Positions 11,426 through 24,974 of a DNA stretch of 64,000 bases are shown one piece after another. The first letter of the stretch is position 1, and each line of letters starts with the position of its first letter. The notes beneath the pieces were generated by a model. The model ran no database searches, was not told where the DNA came from, and saw only the letters and a program-made list of their open reading frames with translations. Location of the stretch: positions 26,107,501-26,171,500 of the forward strand of contig JALIGW010000005.1 of NCBI GenBank assembly GCA_023053685.1, read 5' to 3'. The position numbers and the translations under genes are program-made. The stretch comes from Diadophis punctatus similis. Taxonomy: Eukaryota; Chordata; Lepidosauria; Squamata; Dipsadidae.

Positions 11426-12619
11426 AAAGCCAATATTTGATCTTCAACATGTCACTAAGAATTGCATAAATGTCAGGTGCAAGGAACCAGAACTACTCTG
11501 TGAGTAGGCCAAAGTAGTTTTTTAAAAATTATTGTTTATCATCTACTTAAAAGACTCTTGCCAGACTAACTCTATTCTCTTGGAAACAGGCAGATAAAGG
11601 CTTCAAGATTCTGGTTTCTTCCTTTCATGCTAGGCTCCCTCTTTACTCTCCCCTCTACTCTAGATGGTGATTTCACCACAAATAAATGAGAAAAAGATAT
11701 TTGAACGTATCTTTGTTGAGTCAGAGAAATCATGGTATAATGTAAGTACAGTTCAAATTATGAAATGTTTCCATGAATGCAGAACTGAAGGGTCTTTTTA
11801 ATGACTGTAATAATGGCTGCTGATAGAAATAAACATGCACAAGAAGAAATGAAATGTTTGGTGAATAGCTCAGCATTAAGACATTAAGGATAATTGTTTA
11901 AGACGTTCCCTTCTCCCTGGGGAAAATTGAATGAATAGTTGCAAGCTTTACATAAACGTAAAAATTTTTATGTAACAAAATTGGAGCAAGTAGATGTGTG
12001 CGAATAAAGTTGGTGTGAATAAAGATGAAGAAATGGATGGAGAACTTTTGACATTGCAAGTAACAATCAAATGATAGTGTTTGCTTCGTGTTTTGTTGTG
12101 AATAAATAACATTTATTCTTTATTTACAAGAGTGAAAATAGCTATGTATAATAGTATAATGCTTTTGTACACTTCGCTATATGGAAATGAAAATTGGGTA
12201 TGTCAGAAGAAATATAAAAGTAAATTGAACACAATGTCAATAGTGTCCTTTAGGAAGTGTGCATGTGATGAAACAAGCAGAAATAGGATTGAGTATGAAT
12301 GGGTGCACAACTTTTGAAAAGATTCTCAAAACAAAGAGATTGTAACTTTCAAACTCTTTAGGGAATTTATGAAATATTGTAGGGATGTGGAGAAGCAAAA
12401 AATATATATATATATATTGTGAAAATGGACAGTGAATGGTATAAAAAAAGCTTAAGCAATGTATTTCAGGCATTCTATTTCTTTAACTTATAATTTTTTA
12501 TTCTTTTTTGTACTCTGTTTAACACTGTTTATCGCAAAAGAAAATGGCATGATAGCTCTGCATCTATGGAAGACTAACTCTGCTGAATTGAATGAACTGT
12601 TCAGCTAAGGATGTCCATA
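11426..12619. other. Intron-like sequence with a LINE remnant
   Basis: Mostly unassigned AT-rich DNA. The plus frame 12132-12317 resembles the extreme C-terminus of a LINE reverse transcriptase (an 'IAMYNSI..YTSLYGNENWV' pattern, then an arginine-rich tail). I read it as a decayed LINE end of uncertain clade. Confidence 0.4.
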
Positions 12620-12621
12620 TA

Positions 12622-12978
12622 CAGATTGATGACAGCTTGAATCCAAAATTTCTGTTGCTAAGCTAGACATTTGTTCAGTAAATTTTGCCCATGTTATGAC
12701 TTTTCTTGCCACCATTGTTAAGTGAATCACTGCAGTTCTTAAGGTAGTCACATGGTTATTAAGTGAATCTGGCTTCTTCATTGATTTTGCTTGTCAGAAG
12801 GTTGCAGAAGGCGATCATGTGGCCCTGGGACATTGCAACCATCATTTTGAATTTTGATTCTGATTTGGGGATTCTGCAGGGGTCATGAGGGTGAAAAATG
12901 GTCATAAGTTCCTTTTTTCTGTGCTGTTGTAACTTTGAACTGTCACTAAATGAATTGTTGTAAGTTGAGGGCTACCTG
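12622..12978. mobile_element. mariner/Tigger-like MITE
   Basis: TA-flanked copy (12620-12621, 12979-12980) of the family at 5223-5630. The right end (ttgttgtaagttgagggctacctg) is clear and the left end is degenerate. Confidence 0.7.
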
Positions 12979-12980
12979 TA

Positions 12981-13576
12981 CAGATCCAACAGAATTAGGG
13001 AGTGAAAAGATTCTGGAACCAGAATGGATTTAGACTTATGGGATACTGGTATTTGAATTATGGGAATGACCCTGAAGGAACTTAACCTTAATTATGAGAC
13101 TGATCCTGAAGGACCCCCACCCATTCAGGCTGATTGGTGAGTTTGCTTTGATCAGGAGAATGATAAAAAGTCTCCTATTTATTTGGCTTGCTGGATCCAG
13201 AAAGACTTCCTGATCGAAAGGTGTGTACCTTGGATTTCTCTGTTAAGCTCCCTTTTAGTTCCAGCTTTGGAGTGTTCCTTGACCCCATCTATTCTTTTGG
13301 TCACTTCTATGACATGTCATCTGTCTTTGACTTTGATTTCTGCTTGTTCCATGACAGGGGCATTTACGATTCACTAGGTTTGTTCTTAGATTTCCTGGTT
13401 CAACTTTGACTTCCTGGCTTATCTTGGACATTTGCCTGCAGCACATTAATTGTGCAATCATGGCTGTGTGTTATTAAGCCAATAAAAAAAACAAAATAAT
13501 GATGTTAGTCATTATTTGGAAAGAGAAAGCAGAGAAATTATGCCTAACCTTGCTTCCTTACCTAACAAGAGAAAAT
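12981..13576. other. Unclassified repeat-like segment
   Basis: Its 13325-13410 part recurs at 10263-10345. It has a TATA-like 'gataaaaag' near 13162 and ends at 'ccaataaaaaaaac' (about 13480). It may be an LTR or a 3' end of an unknown retroelement. I cannot assign it. Confidence 0.35.
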
Positions 13577-13925
13577 AATAATAATAATTACAGAATTGGA
13601 AGGGACCTTGGAGGTCTTCTAGTCCAACCCCCTGCTTAGGCAGGAAACCCTACACTACTTCAGACAAATGGTTATCCAACATCTTCTTAAAAACTTCCAG
13701 TGTTGGAGCATTCACAACTTCTAGAGGTAAGCTGTTCCACTGATTAATTGTTCTAACTGTCAGGAAATTTCTCCTTAGTTCTAAATTGCCTCTCTCCATG
13801 ATTAGTTTCCACGCATTGCTTCTTGTTCTACCCTCAGGTGCCCTTTGGAGAATAGTTTGACTCCCTCTTCTTGTTCAGGAATTCAGGAATTGTTCAGGAT
13901 GTTCAGGAATTCTCCTTTTCCAGAA
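13577..13925 (-). mobile_element. CR1 3' end, minus strand
   Basis: An (AAT)n tail is followed by 'acagaattggaagggacc', 'caaccccctgcttaggcagg' and 'cttccagtgttggagcattc', the standard reversed CR1 3' region, truncated near 13925. Confidence 0.9.
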
Positions 13926-14894
<969 letters not shown>

Positions 14895-16184
14895 TCATAA
14901 ACAGTCCCAGACATGGGAGAAAAATATTTTTACAATTGTACTTTTTGGTAGGAAACAGGATTAACAACAGCAATCAAGATTTGAAGATGTGAAAAAAATT
15001 ATATCTTTATAGGGAGACAACTTTTGGATGTCTGTCTGCCATCACTAACCTAATGCATCAAAACAAAAAAAGTAAGAGAGTAAGAAGACCACGATCAGAA
15101 AGAATGGAACACGGGATATTTCACTACTCAGATATGACAGCCATGAAAGTCCTTCAAACAATAGGAAGACCAGTTTGTAGCATGAGCTTTGCTGTCCCTC
15201 ATCCTCTTATTGAAATTATTTTTTGTCGAGGTCCTTCTTGGACAAGGAAATCTGTTGTTACATCATAAGACATTTCTCCATTATTCTAAATAAATACAAA
15301 TACTGCAAATAAACATTCTCAACTGAATGGAGACACTTTTGATAAAATAGTCACAAGTTTCAGTATATGCTTAAACTTAAAAAATAAAAATAAGTATGGA
15401 CCATGGCTTCAAAAATTTGCTAGCCTGTGTTCTTTGGGACCATCATGGCCTGCAATGGAATCATATATGGAATAAAAACCAAATGTTGCTGCCATTAAAA
15501 TAACTAAATATTAAAAATCACTCCTTTGAATTCTGGTGTTGGACAGGAGGTTGAGAATATCTTAGACAACAAGAACAGGCCATCTGACATTAAATGAAGT
15601 AAAATCCAATTGTTTACTGGAAGTACTAATATTGAAGCTAAAATTTTGATAGCCAGAACCTGTCTTTGTCTATTTCAAAGACAACAGTCATCACTGAAGG
15701 TCTGGGAGGAAAAAAAAGCAATTGAAAAGAGGCAAAAAGAAGGCAAGAGGCTTAGATTCCATCACTAACAACAAAACAAGGATTCAAAGAACCAATTGTT
15801 GACAAAACTGTCCTAGTGTAATGGTGTCCCTTTGGTCATGTGGCATCAAAAGTGATTGAACAAATGAACAACAAACTTCTAAAGCTCTGGGTGAAGTCTA
15901 TTTCTTTCTCTTAGAACCACCCAGATATATGACATTAAATGCACAATACTCATTCTCATTACATATTTAACAATATAGAAGGAAATTTAGAGACAGCTTG
16001 CATCTTGAAGCTGAGCAACTGTGGATCCTTTAAAGGTTGTTGAGAACCCTAGAATTGAATGCTAAATAATACTGTGTTCTCTAGTATGGAATCACAAACA
16101 TAAAAAGTGGTCCATGGGAAAAGGTTCTTATACTCCAAATGGATTACATTTAACAGATAAAACAGATCCTCAAAGCTTTCTTAC

Positions 16185-16226
16185 CAAGGGCTGATGGTAT
16201 TGATATTGGTGGTGTCCATTGAGGAC
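16185..16226 (-). CDS. 42-nt SRCR-interspersed linker exon (unit A)
   Basis: The minus-strand acceptor TTTGTTCACTGGCAG, 42 nt and a GTAAGA donor define a phase 1-1 exon. It reads PQWTPPISIPSAL between split codons: 14 codons rich in Pro, Ser and Thr. An identical exon lies at 24696-24737 in unit B, so splice sites and sequence have been kept in both copies. This matches the short SRCR-interspersed domains of DMBT1, where Pro/Ser/Thr linkers separate SRCR domains and accept O-glycans. Confidence 0.75.
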
Positions 16227-16464
16227 CTGCCAGTGAACAAAGATAAAGTATTAGATAGGCTACAGTGATAGATAAAGCATGAAGTTACAGTCTGAAATCA
16301 TATAGCATACTACACAAGGTTAAAAGCAGATTGATTTTGAGATTTCGATAATGAAAGTTGACATTACTGAACATTCAATCACAGTAAGAAATATACTAAG
16401 TCATGAAATACTCTGCAATCATCAAGAAGGAGTTTTTGTTTCTTTGCTTGTTTTCACAGCACAG

Positions 16465-16704
16465 TAGCAATAGCACTTAGACTTATATACCGCTTTACAG
16501 TGCTTTACAGCCCTCTCTAAGCAGTTTACAGAGTCAGCATATTGCCCCCAACAATCTGGGTCCTCATTTTACTTACCTTGGAAGGATGGAAGGCTGAGTC
16601 AACCTTGAGCCTGGTGAGATTTGAACTGCCAAATTGCTGACAGCCGGCAGTCAGCAGAAGTAGCCTGCAGTACTGCACTCTAACCACTGCGCCACCGTGG
16701 CTCA
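16465..16704 (-). mobile_element. Sauria-type tRNA-derived SINE, minus strand
   Basis: A near-complete reversed copy. The tRNA-like head 'gccacggtggcgcagtggttagag' lies at the right. The conserved 'caaggttgactcagccttcc' and 'gcaatatgctgactctg' bodies follow, and the 3' end is 'tgctattgcta' at the left. It pairs with the plus copy at 17151-17394. Confidence 0.88.
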
Positions 16705-17150
16705 GTAGTTCAAACAATGCAAGATAGAGATGTGCAATGCTTGAAGAGGAAAAGATAGCTTGGGCAGGGCACCTGTTTGGAATTTTTTAAAACATCTACC
16801 ATGCGCTCTGAAATCCTTAGATTGGATTTGGAACTTGAATGTGATAATATATTATCCACTCTATTTTAGATAAATATATTCAGATAGCAATGTTTTCTGC
16901 TGTAGTAGATATAACTAAAGTTATAATTGTTTTTTATTACCACAGTTAAACCCTGGATAGGTCATATTACACCAATAAAGTAAATTTTTGATGGGAGGTG
17001 GATGGGCTCCATTACGGTTGTGATGGGTTCACTCTTCAAAGACCTGAAAGACCAGGTTAGGGACAGATCATCATGGAGAAAATCTATCTATGTGGTACTT
17101 AAGAGTAATCACTGACTTGACGGCACTTAATCTACTTAATCTACTTAACA

Positions 17151-17394
17151 GAGCCGAGGTGGCGCAGTGGTTAGAGTGCAGTACTGCAGGCTACTTCAGC
17201 TGACTGCGAGCCACAGTTCAGCAGTTCAAATCTCACTAGGCTCAAGGTTGACTCAGCCTTCCATCCTTCTGAGGTCGGTAAAATGAGGACCCAGATTGTT
17301 GAGGGCAATATGCTGACTCTGTGAGCCGCTTAGAGAGGGTTGTAAAAGCTCTATGAAGCGGTATATAAGTCTAATTGCTATTGCTATTGCTATT
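17151..17394 (+). mobile_element. Sauria-type tRNA-derived SINE, plus strand
   Basis: Starts gagccgaggtggcgcagtgg (Pol III A-box region), contains a degenerate B box near 'cagttcaaatctc', and ends in GCTATT repeats. It lies inverted relative to 16465-16704, about 450 bp away. In unit B this arrangement has collapsed (24975-25154). Confidence 0.9.
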
Positions 17395-17968
17395 AATAGA
17401 AATGTGTATCGTACGACTAGATAACAAACACTGGAACTTATACAAAGCAAAGGCTAGTTACAAAATTAGTTTAGATTTTATACTTGGATCCTCATGCCCC
17501 GTTTTGCAGATATTATTTCAAAATTACTTATTGTTAGCAGTCCAAAATATGTCAAGAAACAAAGAGTAAAGACGGACATTTTGCATTTATTTCATCAGGG
17601 AAACAAAAAGTATTTTGCTTTGCTTATTTTGCTGTTCAGGAATATATCCAAATTACCATAACAGTGGATGGTCCAGATTTTACTGTGAGATATTTGTACC
17701 CAGGTATAAAGGCTATCTGGGGGCAGAGGAATAATCCAATATGCTCCCATATATGCTCATTTTCAAGGAGCAAATCACATGTTTCAAAAATGAACAGGAG
17801 TCCAGATGCAGAGCTGGGCAATATTGACTTATTTGGACAGCATCATGTTGGTCAGGTGATCCCTGGAACAAGCCCCCCCTCTCCACATCTCCAAATTGTT
17901 CACTCAACTGTAAGTCTTCAAATAATCAAAATGTACATTGAAATACACTTCTAGTGTCTCAGCATTAC

Positions 17969-17989
17969 CTGGTGTTGAAGGAACACTCG
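17969..17989 (-). CDS. 21-nt linker microexon (unit A)
   Basis: The minus-strand acceptor TTTTTCTTTTTCAG, 21 nt and a GTAATG donor give a phase 1-1 microexon reading SVPSTP between split codons. The same exon is intact at 25727-25747. It lies upstream of the 42-nt linker exon in both units, so the linker between SRCR domains is built from two tiny exons. Ser/Thr/Pro content fits an O-glycosylated spacer. Confidence 0.7.
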
Positions 17990-18070
17990 CTGAAAAAGAA
18001 AAAAAGCGATTTGATTACATTTCAAGAGATTTACTGTAGTAGTTTAGTCACACAATGACTGCATTGATAT

Positions 18071-19605
18071 TTAATTTAATTTAATGGATTTCTATGCCGC
18101 CCAACTCCCTGGGGACTCTGGGTGGCTCACAACATGTTAGATTCCATTACAATATAAAATACAATGATTAAAATATATAACAAATATCAAATACAATATT
18201 TAAAAAATACAAAAAATACAAAAGTTAAAAAGAGTATCTCATATTACAATCATGGGGGGAGACCCATATTTAATCTAGTTGGTCTCACTTTCACCCCGCC
18301 TGCCGGAAGAGCCAAGTTTTTATTGCTTTCCGGAAGGCCAGTAGGGTGGGGATGGTCCTGATCTCCGGGGGAAGCTGGTTCCACAGGGAGGGAGCTCCCA
18401 CAGAGAAGGCCCTCCCCCTCGGCCCCGCCAGCCGACATTGTTTGGTCGACGGGACCTGGAGGAGGCCGACTCTCTGGGCCCTGACTGGTCGTAGGGAGGT
18501 ATGCGGCAGGATGCAGTCCCGAAGGTAACCTGGCCCTGAGCCATGTAGGGCTTTAAAGATAATGACCAACACCTTAAATTGGATCCGGAGACTAATGGGC
18601 AGCCAATGCAGCTGGCGGAGGATCGGTGTTACGTGGGTGCATCTGGGTACACCCACCACAGCTCACGCAGCTGCATTTTGCACCAATTGCAGTCGCCAGA
18701 CACTCTTCAAGGGTAGCTCCATGTAGAACGCATTGCAGTAATCCAGCCGTGAGGTGATAAGGGGATGAGTGACTGTGAGAAGTGCCTCCTTCTCCAAGTA
18801 GGGTTGCAATTGGTGCAAAAGACGTACTTGTGCAAAGGTCCCCCTAGCCACAGCTGAAAGATGTTGTTCCAATTTTAGCTGTGGGTCTAGGACAGTGATG
18901 GCGAACCTTTTTTTCCTCGGGTGCCAAAATAGTGTGTGCGCGAACTATTGCACGCGCGTGCATGCCCACACCCATAATTCAAAGCCCCTCACTTGCCCCA
19001 CCCCGCTGCGCATGCTTGCGTGACCCCCCCCACTCCCCCATTTTCTGACTTCCAGTGGGCCCGGTAGGCCTGTTTTTCGCCCTCCCCAGGCTCCAGAAGC
19101 TTTCTTGGAGCTTGGGGAGGGCGAAAACGCTCCCCCGCCACCCTGGAGGCCCTATGGAGGCTGAAATCACCCTCCCAGAGCCTCCGCGTGAGCCAAAAAT
19201 CAGCTGGTGGGCACGCACATGCGCACTAGAGCTGAGCTAGGGCAACGGCTTGCGTGCTGGCAGATATGGCTCCGCGTGCCAGCTGTGGCACCCGTGCCAT
19301 AGGTTCGCCATCACTGGTCTAGGAGGACACTCAAATTGCGGACTCGTTCTGAGGGAGCTAATTTCTCCCCCCCAAGAACCAAGGAGGGACAATTGGTCGA
19401 GTCCTTAGAAGGCAATATCCACAGCCACTCAGTCTTGTCAGGGTTAAGTTTTAGCCGGTTCTTCCCCATCCAGACCCTAACATCGTCCAGGCAGCGGCCC
19501 ATTACGTCTACGGCTTCCCCGAATTGAGACGGGTTGGAGATGTACAACTGGGTATCATCAGCATATTGCTGATACCTCACCCCGTGTCGTCGGATGATCT
19601 CAACC
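18071..19605 (-). mobile_element. L2-group LINE in unit A, minus strand
   Basis: (TTTAA)n and 'atgccgcccaactccct' mark the 3' end at the left. The minus frames at 18659-18291, 18872-18663 and 19613-19311 carry L2 reverse transcriptase, including QQYADDTQLY near 19560. Unit B has the empty site ('gcattgatatgcatatc', near 25822), and a possible atat duplication flanks the insert. It contains a later SPIN-like element (18893-19316). Confidence 0.92.
18893..19316. mobile_element. SPIN-like hAT MITE inside the L2
   Basis: A 424-bp element beginning cagtgatggcgaacc and ending ggttcgccatcactg, perfect inverted ends. It is flanked by a perfect 8-bp duplication, gtctagga, at 18885-18892 and 19317-19324. 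The interior is GC-rich and in the opposite orientation to the 1203-2439 copies. Confidence 0.93.
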
Positions 19606-20335
19606 ATATGCATATCTATTTCTTATCACACTGCTTGTAAAGTGGATACAATGACCAGAAGAATAGTGTTTGCTTTGTTTTGCTAAGGCTGCAAATGTTA
19701 CTCAGCTGTACTCATTTCTGTGCCAGCTATTTGGTTTTAAGAGGCCACTTCAAGAGTACAAAAAAGCGAAAGGGCTACGTTTTCCCATAGCTATTCAATG
19801 TAATTAAAAGGTTCTTTTTGCCTGCGCTGCAATCATTATGTAGCTAATTCTGCTTCAATACAAGATTTTCTGACAATATTATGTGACTATTTCAAGGATG
19901 GTGGAGTTATTGTCTAATTTGAGAGAGTTATACATCTGCTGCTCTGCCGGGCATTATCAAAATACTCCCCCGTACTATCACATATCCTTGAGATGTTGGC
20001 TCAGTAGAGTCTCTAAGCTACATGCTCTTTTACTGCTCTCTCTGAATAGAATCCTGGCTTATATTTATCCATCTTGTCCTAAAATTGAGTGCAGAGAGTA
20101 TGATCGTTTTGTGGCTTCCTCTGTTTAAACATTACTCAGTTATATCTTCCTGGGCTATATCTAACTGCACTGATTACGAAGAGGCTTTGGGGTGGAATTC
20201 AAAATTCTGGTTATCACTTATCAAGCCTTTAATGGCCTTGAGGCTGTTTATCTGAGGAAATATTTATCTGCTATGGCTTCTGTGGCTCCTTCTATGCAAT
20301 CAGAGTCAGCATGCTTTGGATTCCATCAGCTAGCT

Positions 20336-20708
20336 CAGGGGTGTCAAACTCGATTTCATTGAGGGCCACATCAGGATTGTGTTTGACCTCAGGAGGCTGG
20401 GGTGGGCGGGGCCAGGGTGGGCATGGCCAGCTCAATGTCACTCGTGTTGGGGAAACCTGTGGTGGCCCGAGTGCTCTGCCAATGAAAATGGGCTCCCGAA
20501 CTCCATTTTTGGCTGCGACGGCTTCCTGTAAACCGCAGAGGAGGGTTGCAGGAGGCCGTTGCAGTCAAAAAGGGAGCTCGGGAGCCCATTTTCACTGGCA
20601 GAGGCACCGTGGGCCAGTCCTTCACTGTTTCCAGTGCGGCCCTGTGGGCCAGATCTAAGCACCCCATGGGCTGGATCCGTCCCCCGGGCCTTGAGTTTGA
20701 CACTCCTG
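20336..20708. mobile_element. hAT MITE (CAGGGGTGTCAAA family), unit A
   Basis: A 373-bp element with ends caggggtgtcaaactcg and cttgagtttgacactcctg. The flanks agctagct and agctagat form an 8-bp duplication with one mismatch. A matching copy lies at 26555-26927, so the insertion predates the tandem duplication. Confidence 0.88.
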
Positions 20709-21016
20709 AGCTAGATGGTATCACTTCATGGGACCAACAAATGAGTGCTCTGTTACAGCATCTGTCCTCTGAAAAGAGGTCCCTCCCGAGATTCATATAG
20801 CCCCCAATGTATTTAAATGAACTCTTAAAACCTGGCTCTTCCCCCCTCCCCCCTCACTCATGGGTCTCTACTAGCATAGTGCAACAAGTTAACCTCAGTT
20901 GTATGCCAGGCTGGCATGACATTTTTCTTCAGGTAAAAGTTGCTGACAGATATATTTCTGCAAGTCTGATTTTGCCCATCTAACTTTTTCTTTTTTGGGT
21001 GAATCCTATCCCTTTA

Positions 21017-21541
<525 letters not shown>

Positions 21542-22627
21542 TCATAAACAGTCCCAGACATGGGAGAAAAATATTTTTACAATTGTACTTTTTGGTAGGA
21601 AACAGGATTAACAACAGCAATCAAGATTTGAAGATGTGAGAAAATTTATATCTTTATAGGGAGACAACTTTTGGATGTCTGTCTGCCATCACTATCCTAA
21701 TGCATCAAAACAAAAAAAGTAAGAGAGTAAGAAGACCACGATCAGAAAGAATGGAACATGGGATATTTTCACTGCATACGAACTACTCAGATATGACAGC
21801 CATGAAAGTCCTCCAAACAATAGGAAGACCAGTTTGTAGCATGAGCTTTGCTGTCCCTCATCCTCTTATTGAAATGTTTTTTGTCTGAGGTCCTTCTTGG
21901 ACAAGGAAATCTGTTGTTACATCATAAGACATTTCTTCAATATTCTAAATAAATACAAATACTGCAAATAAACATTCTCAACTGAATGGAGACACCTTTG
22001 ACAAAATAGTCACAAGTTTCAGTATATGCTTAAACTTAAAAAATAAAAATAAGTATGGACCATGGCTTCAAAAATTTGCTAGCCTGTGTTTTTTGGGACC
22101 ATCATGGCCTGCAATGGAATCATATATGGAATAAAAACCAAATGTTGCTGCCATTAAAATAACTAAATATTAAAAATCACTCCTTTGAATTCTGGTGTTG
22201 GACAGGAGGTTGAGAATATCTTAGACAACAAGAACAGGCCATCTGACATTAAATGAAGTAAAATCCAATTGTTTACTGGAAGTACTAATATTGAAGCTAA
22301 AATTTTGATAGCCAGAACCTAATCTACTTCAAAGACAACAGTCATCACTGAAGGTCTGGGAGGGAAAAAAAGCAATTGAAAAGAGGCAAAAAGAAGGCAA
22401 GAGGCTTAGATTCCATCACTAACAACAAAACAAGGATTCAAAGAACCAATTGTTGACAAAACTGTCCTAGTGTAATGGTGTCCCTTTGGTCATGTGGCAT
22501 CAAAAGTGATTGAACAAATGAACAACAAACTTCTAAAGCTCTGGGTGAAGTCTATTTCTTTCTCATAGAACCACCCAGATATATGACATTAAATGCACAA
22601 TACTCATCCTCATTACATATTTAACAA

Positions 22628-24321
22628 GGCTGTAGGAGCGATGAGCGCCTCCACTTGTATTGTTGGACCCGTGCCCCTCCTGGCTGGTTTCTTCCAGCAG
22701 GGAGGTGACACGAGGCTGGATTCAGGTGATAGTCAACGCCTCCTTGAGGGAGGGTTTCGTGCCGCAGCCACTTAAGGTAGTGGTTGTGAGACCCCTCCTC
22801 AAGAAGCCTTCTTTGGATCCAACTGTGTTAAACAACTTCCGTCCTGTCTCCAACCTGCCCTTTCTGGGTAAGGTTGTAGAGAAAGTGGTGGCGTTCCAAC
22901 TCCTGCAGCTGTTGGATAACACGGATTATCTAGATCCCTTTCAGTCGGGTTTCAGGCCTGGCTACAGCACAGAAACTGCCTTGGTCACTCTGTTGGATGA
23001 TCTCTGGCGAGCCCGAGATGGGGGTTCTTCCTCTATCTTGGTGCTACTTGACCTCTCAGCTGCTTTCGATACCATTGACCATGGTATCCTTCTGCGCCGA
23101 TTGAGGGAGTTGGGGATGGGAGGCACTGTTTTGCAGTGGTTCTATCTCACTGATCGGTCGCAGTCGGTGTTGACAGGAGGACAGAGATTGACTCCTAGGC
23201 CCCTCGTGTGCGGGGTGCCTCAGGGCTCGGTTCTCTCTCCCCTACTATTTAACATCTACATGAAACCACTGGGTGAGATCATCCGTCGACACGGGGTGAG
23301 GTATCAGCAATATGCTGATGATACCCAGCTTTATATCTCCACCCCGCGTCAATTCAGTGAGGCAGCCGACGTGATGTGCCGGTGCCTGGATGACGTAAGC
23401 ATCTGGATGGGAGTCAACAGACTAAAATTAAACCCGGACAAGACCGAGTGGCTATGGATACTGCCTCCCAAGGACTCGGTCAACTGTCCCTCCTTGGTTC
23501 TAGGGGGAGAAAAATTAATCCCCTCCGAACGGGCTTGCAATTTGGGTGTCCTCCTAGATCCACATCTTAAATTGGATCAACATCTGTCAGCTGTGGCTAG
23601 GGGGACCTTTGCACAGGTTCGTCTTGTGCACCAATTGCGACCCTATTTGGAGCGGGAGGCACTTCTTACAGTCACTCATGCCCTTATCACCTCACGGCTT
23701 GATTATTGCAACACGCTCTACATGTGGCTACCCCTGAAGAGCATTCGGAGACTCCAGTTGGTGCAAAATGCAGCTGCACGTGCTGTTGTGGGTGTTCCCA
23801 GATACACCCACATGACTGCCATCTTACGTGAGCTGCATTGGTTGCCCATTAGTCTCCGGATGCAATTTAAGGTGTTGGTGGTTACCTTTAAAGCCCTATA
23901 TGGTTCAGGGCCACAGTATCTTTGGGACCGCCTGCTACCACATACCTCCCTGCGACCGGTTAGATAGCACAGGGCTGGCCTGCTCCGGGTTCCTTCAGCT
24001 AAACAATGTCGGCTGGCGGGCCCATGGGCGAGGCCTTCTCTGTGGCAGCCCCTACCCTTTGGAATCAACTCCCCCCTGAGATCCGGACTACCCCCACCCT
24101 ATTGGCCTTCAGAAAAGGCGTGAAGACCTGGCTCTGCCGGCAAGCCTGGGGCCATTGATTGTCGATATTGGCCCTTGTAATGAAAGGATTGAATGAGTGA
24201 TTTGAATGATTATTTTATACATTTTTATATTGTATTTTAATTCTGTTTTTAAATGTTTTTATATTGATGTTATTTGTATTGTTGTTAGCCGCTCAGAGTC
24301 CCTGCGGAGTTGAGCGGCAAA

Positions 24322-24416
<95 letters not shown>

Positions 24417-24484
24417 ATTTAAAAAATATAAATAAATAAAGAAATAAAGAAATAAAGAAATAAAGAAATAAAGAAATAAAGAAA
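22628..24484 (+). mobile_element. L2-group LINE in unit B, plus strand
   Basis: An open frame at 22660-23967 (435 codons) covers most of an L2-type reverse transcriptase: LDLSAAFDTIDHGILL, CGVPQGSVLSPLLFNIY and the catalytic YADDTQLY (near 23310-23335), then the C-terminal thumb. A stop at 23965 and later frameshifts end it before the usual C-terminus. The 5' part (endonuclease) is missing. The 3' end reads 'gccgctcagagtccctgcgg', then (AAAT)n to 24420 and (AAAG/AAAT)n to about 24484. Unit A keeps the empty site near 15967. Confidence 0.93.
24310..24484 (+). repeat. (AAAT)n/(GAAATAAA)n LINE-tail microsatellite
   Basis: About 27 (AAAT) repeats followed by a variant 'gaaataaa' run, directly at the 3' end of the L2. 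Confidence 0.95.
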
Positions 24485-24695
24485 TATAGAAGGAAATTTA
24501 GAGATAGCTTGCATCTTGAAGCCGAGCAACTGTGGATCCTTTAAAGGTAGTTGAGAACCCTAGAATTGAATGCTAAATAATACTGTGTTCTCTAGTATGG
24601 AATCACAAACATAAAAAGTGGCCCATGGGAAAAGGCTCTTATACTCCAAATGGATTACATTTAACAAATAAAACAGATCCTCAAAGCTTTCTTAC

Positions 24696-24737
24696 CAAGG
24701 GCTGATGGTATTGATATTGGTGGTGTCCATTGAGGAC
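24696..24737 (-). CDS. 42-nt SRCR-interspersed linker exon (unit B)
   Basis: Identical to 16185-16226, with the same acceptor (CACTGGCAG), donor (GTAAGA) and phase 1-1 frame encoding PQWTPPISIPSAL. An L2 inserted about 200 bp downstream in the intron leaves the splice sites untouched. Preservation in both duplicates supports it as a true exon. Confidence 0.75.
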
Positions 24738-24974
24738 CTGCCAGTGAACAAAGATAAAGTATTAGATAGGCTACAGTGATAGATAAAGCATGAAGTTACA
24801 TTCTGAAATCATATAGCATACTACACAAGGTTAAAAGCAGATTGATTTTGAGATTTCGATAATGAAAGTTGACATTACTGAACAGTCAATCACAGTAACA
24901 AATATACTAAGTCATGAAATACTCTACAATCATCAAGAAGGAGTTTTTGTTTCTTTGCTTGTTTTCACAGCACA

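Noticed and set aside
13557..13575. Possible microexon with TTGTTAG acceptor and GTAAGG donor on the minus strand
   Set aside because: The two signals abut and leave no exon of usable length and phase.
15053..15268. 71-codon plus frame shared by both tandem units (also at 21700)
   Set aside because: Conserved only because the introns were duplicated recently. It is broken differently in unit B, and there is no domain.
17664..17954. 96-codon plus frame with a near-identical copy at 25425-25712
   Set aside because: Intronic duplicate on the strand opposite to the SRCR gene. It has a frame-altering indel near its end and no known domain.
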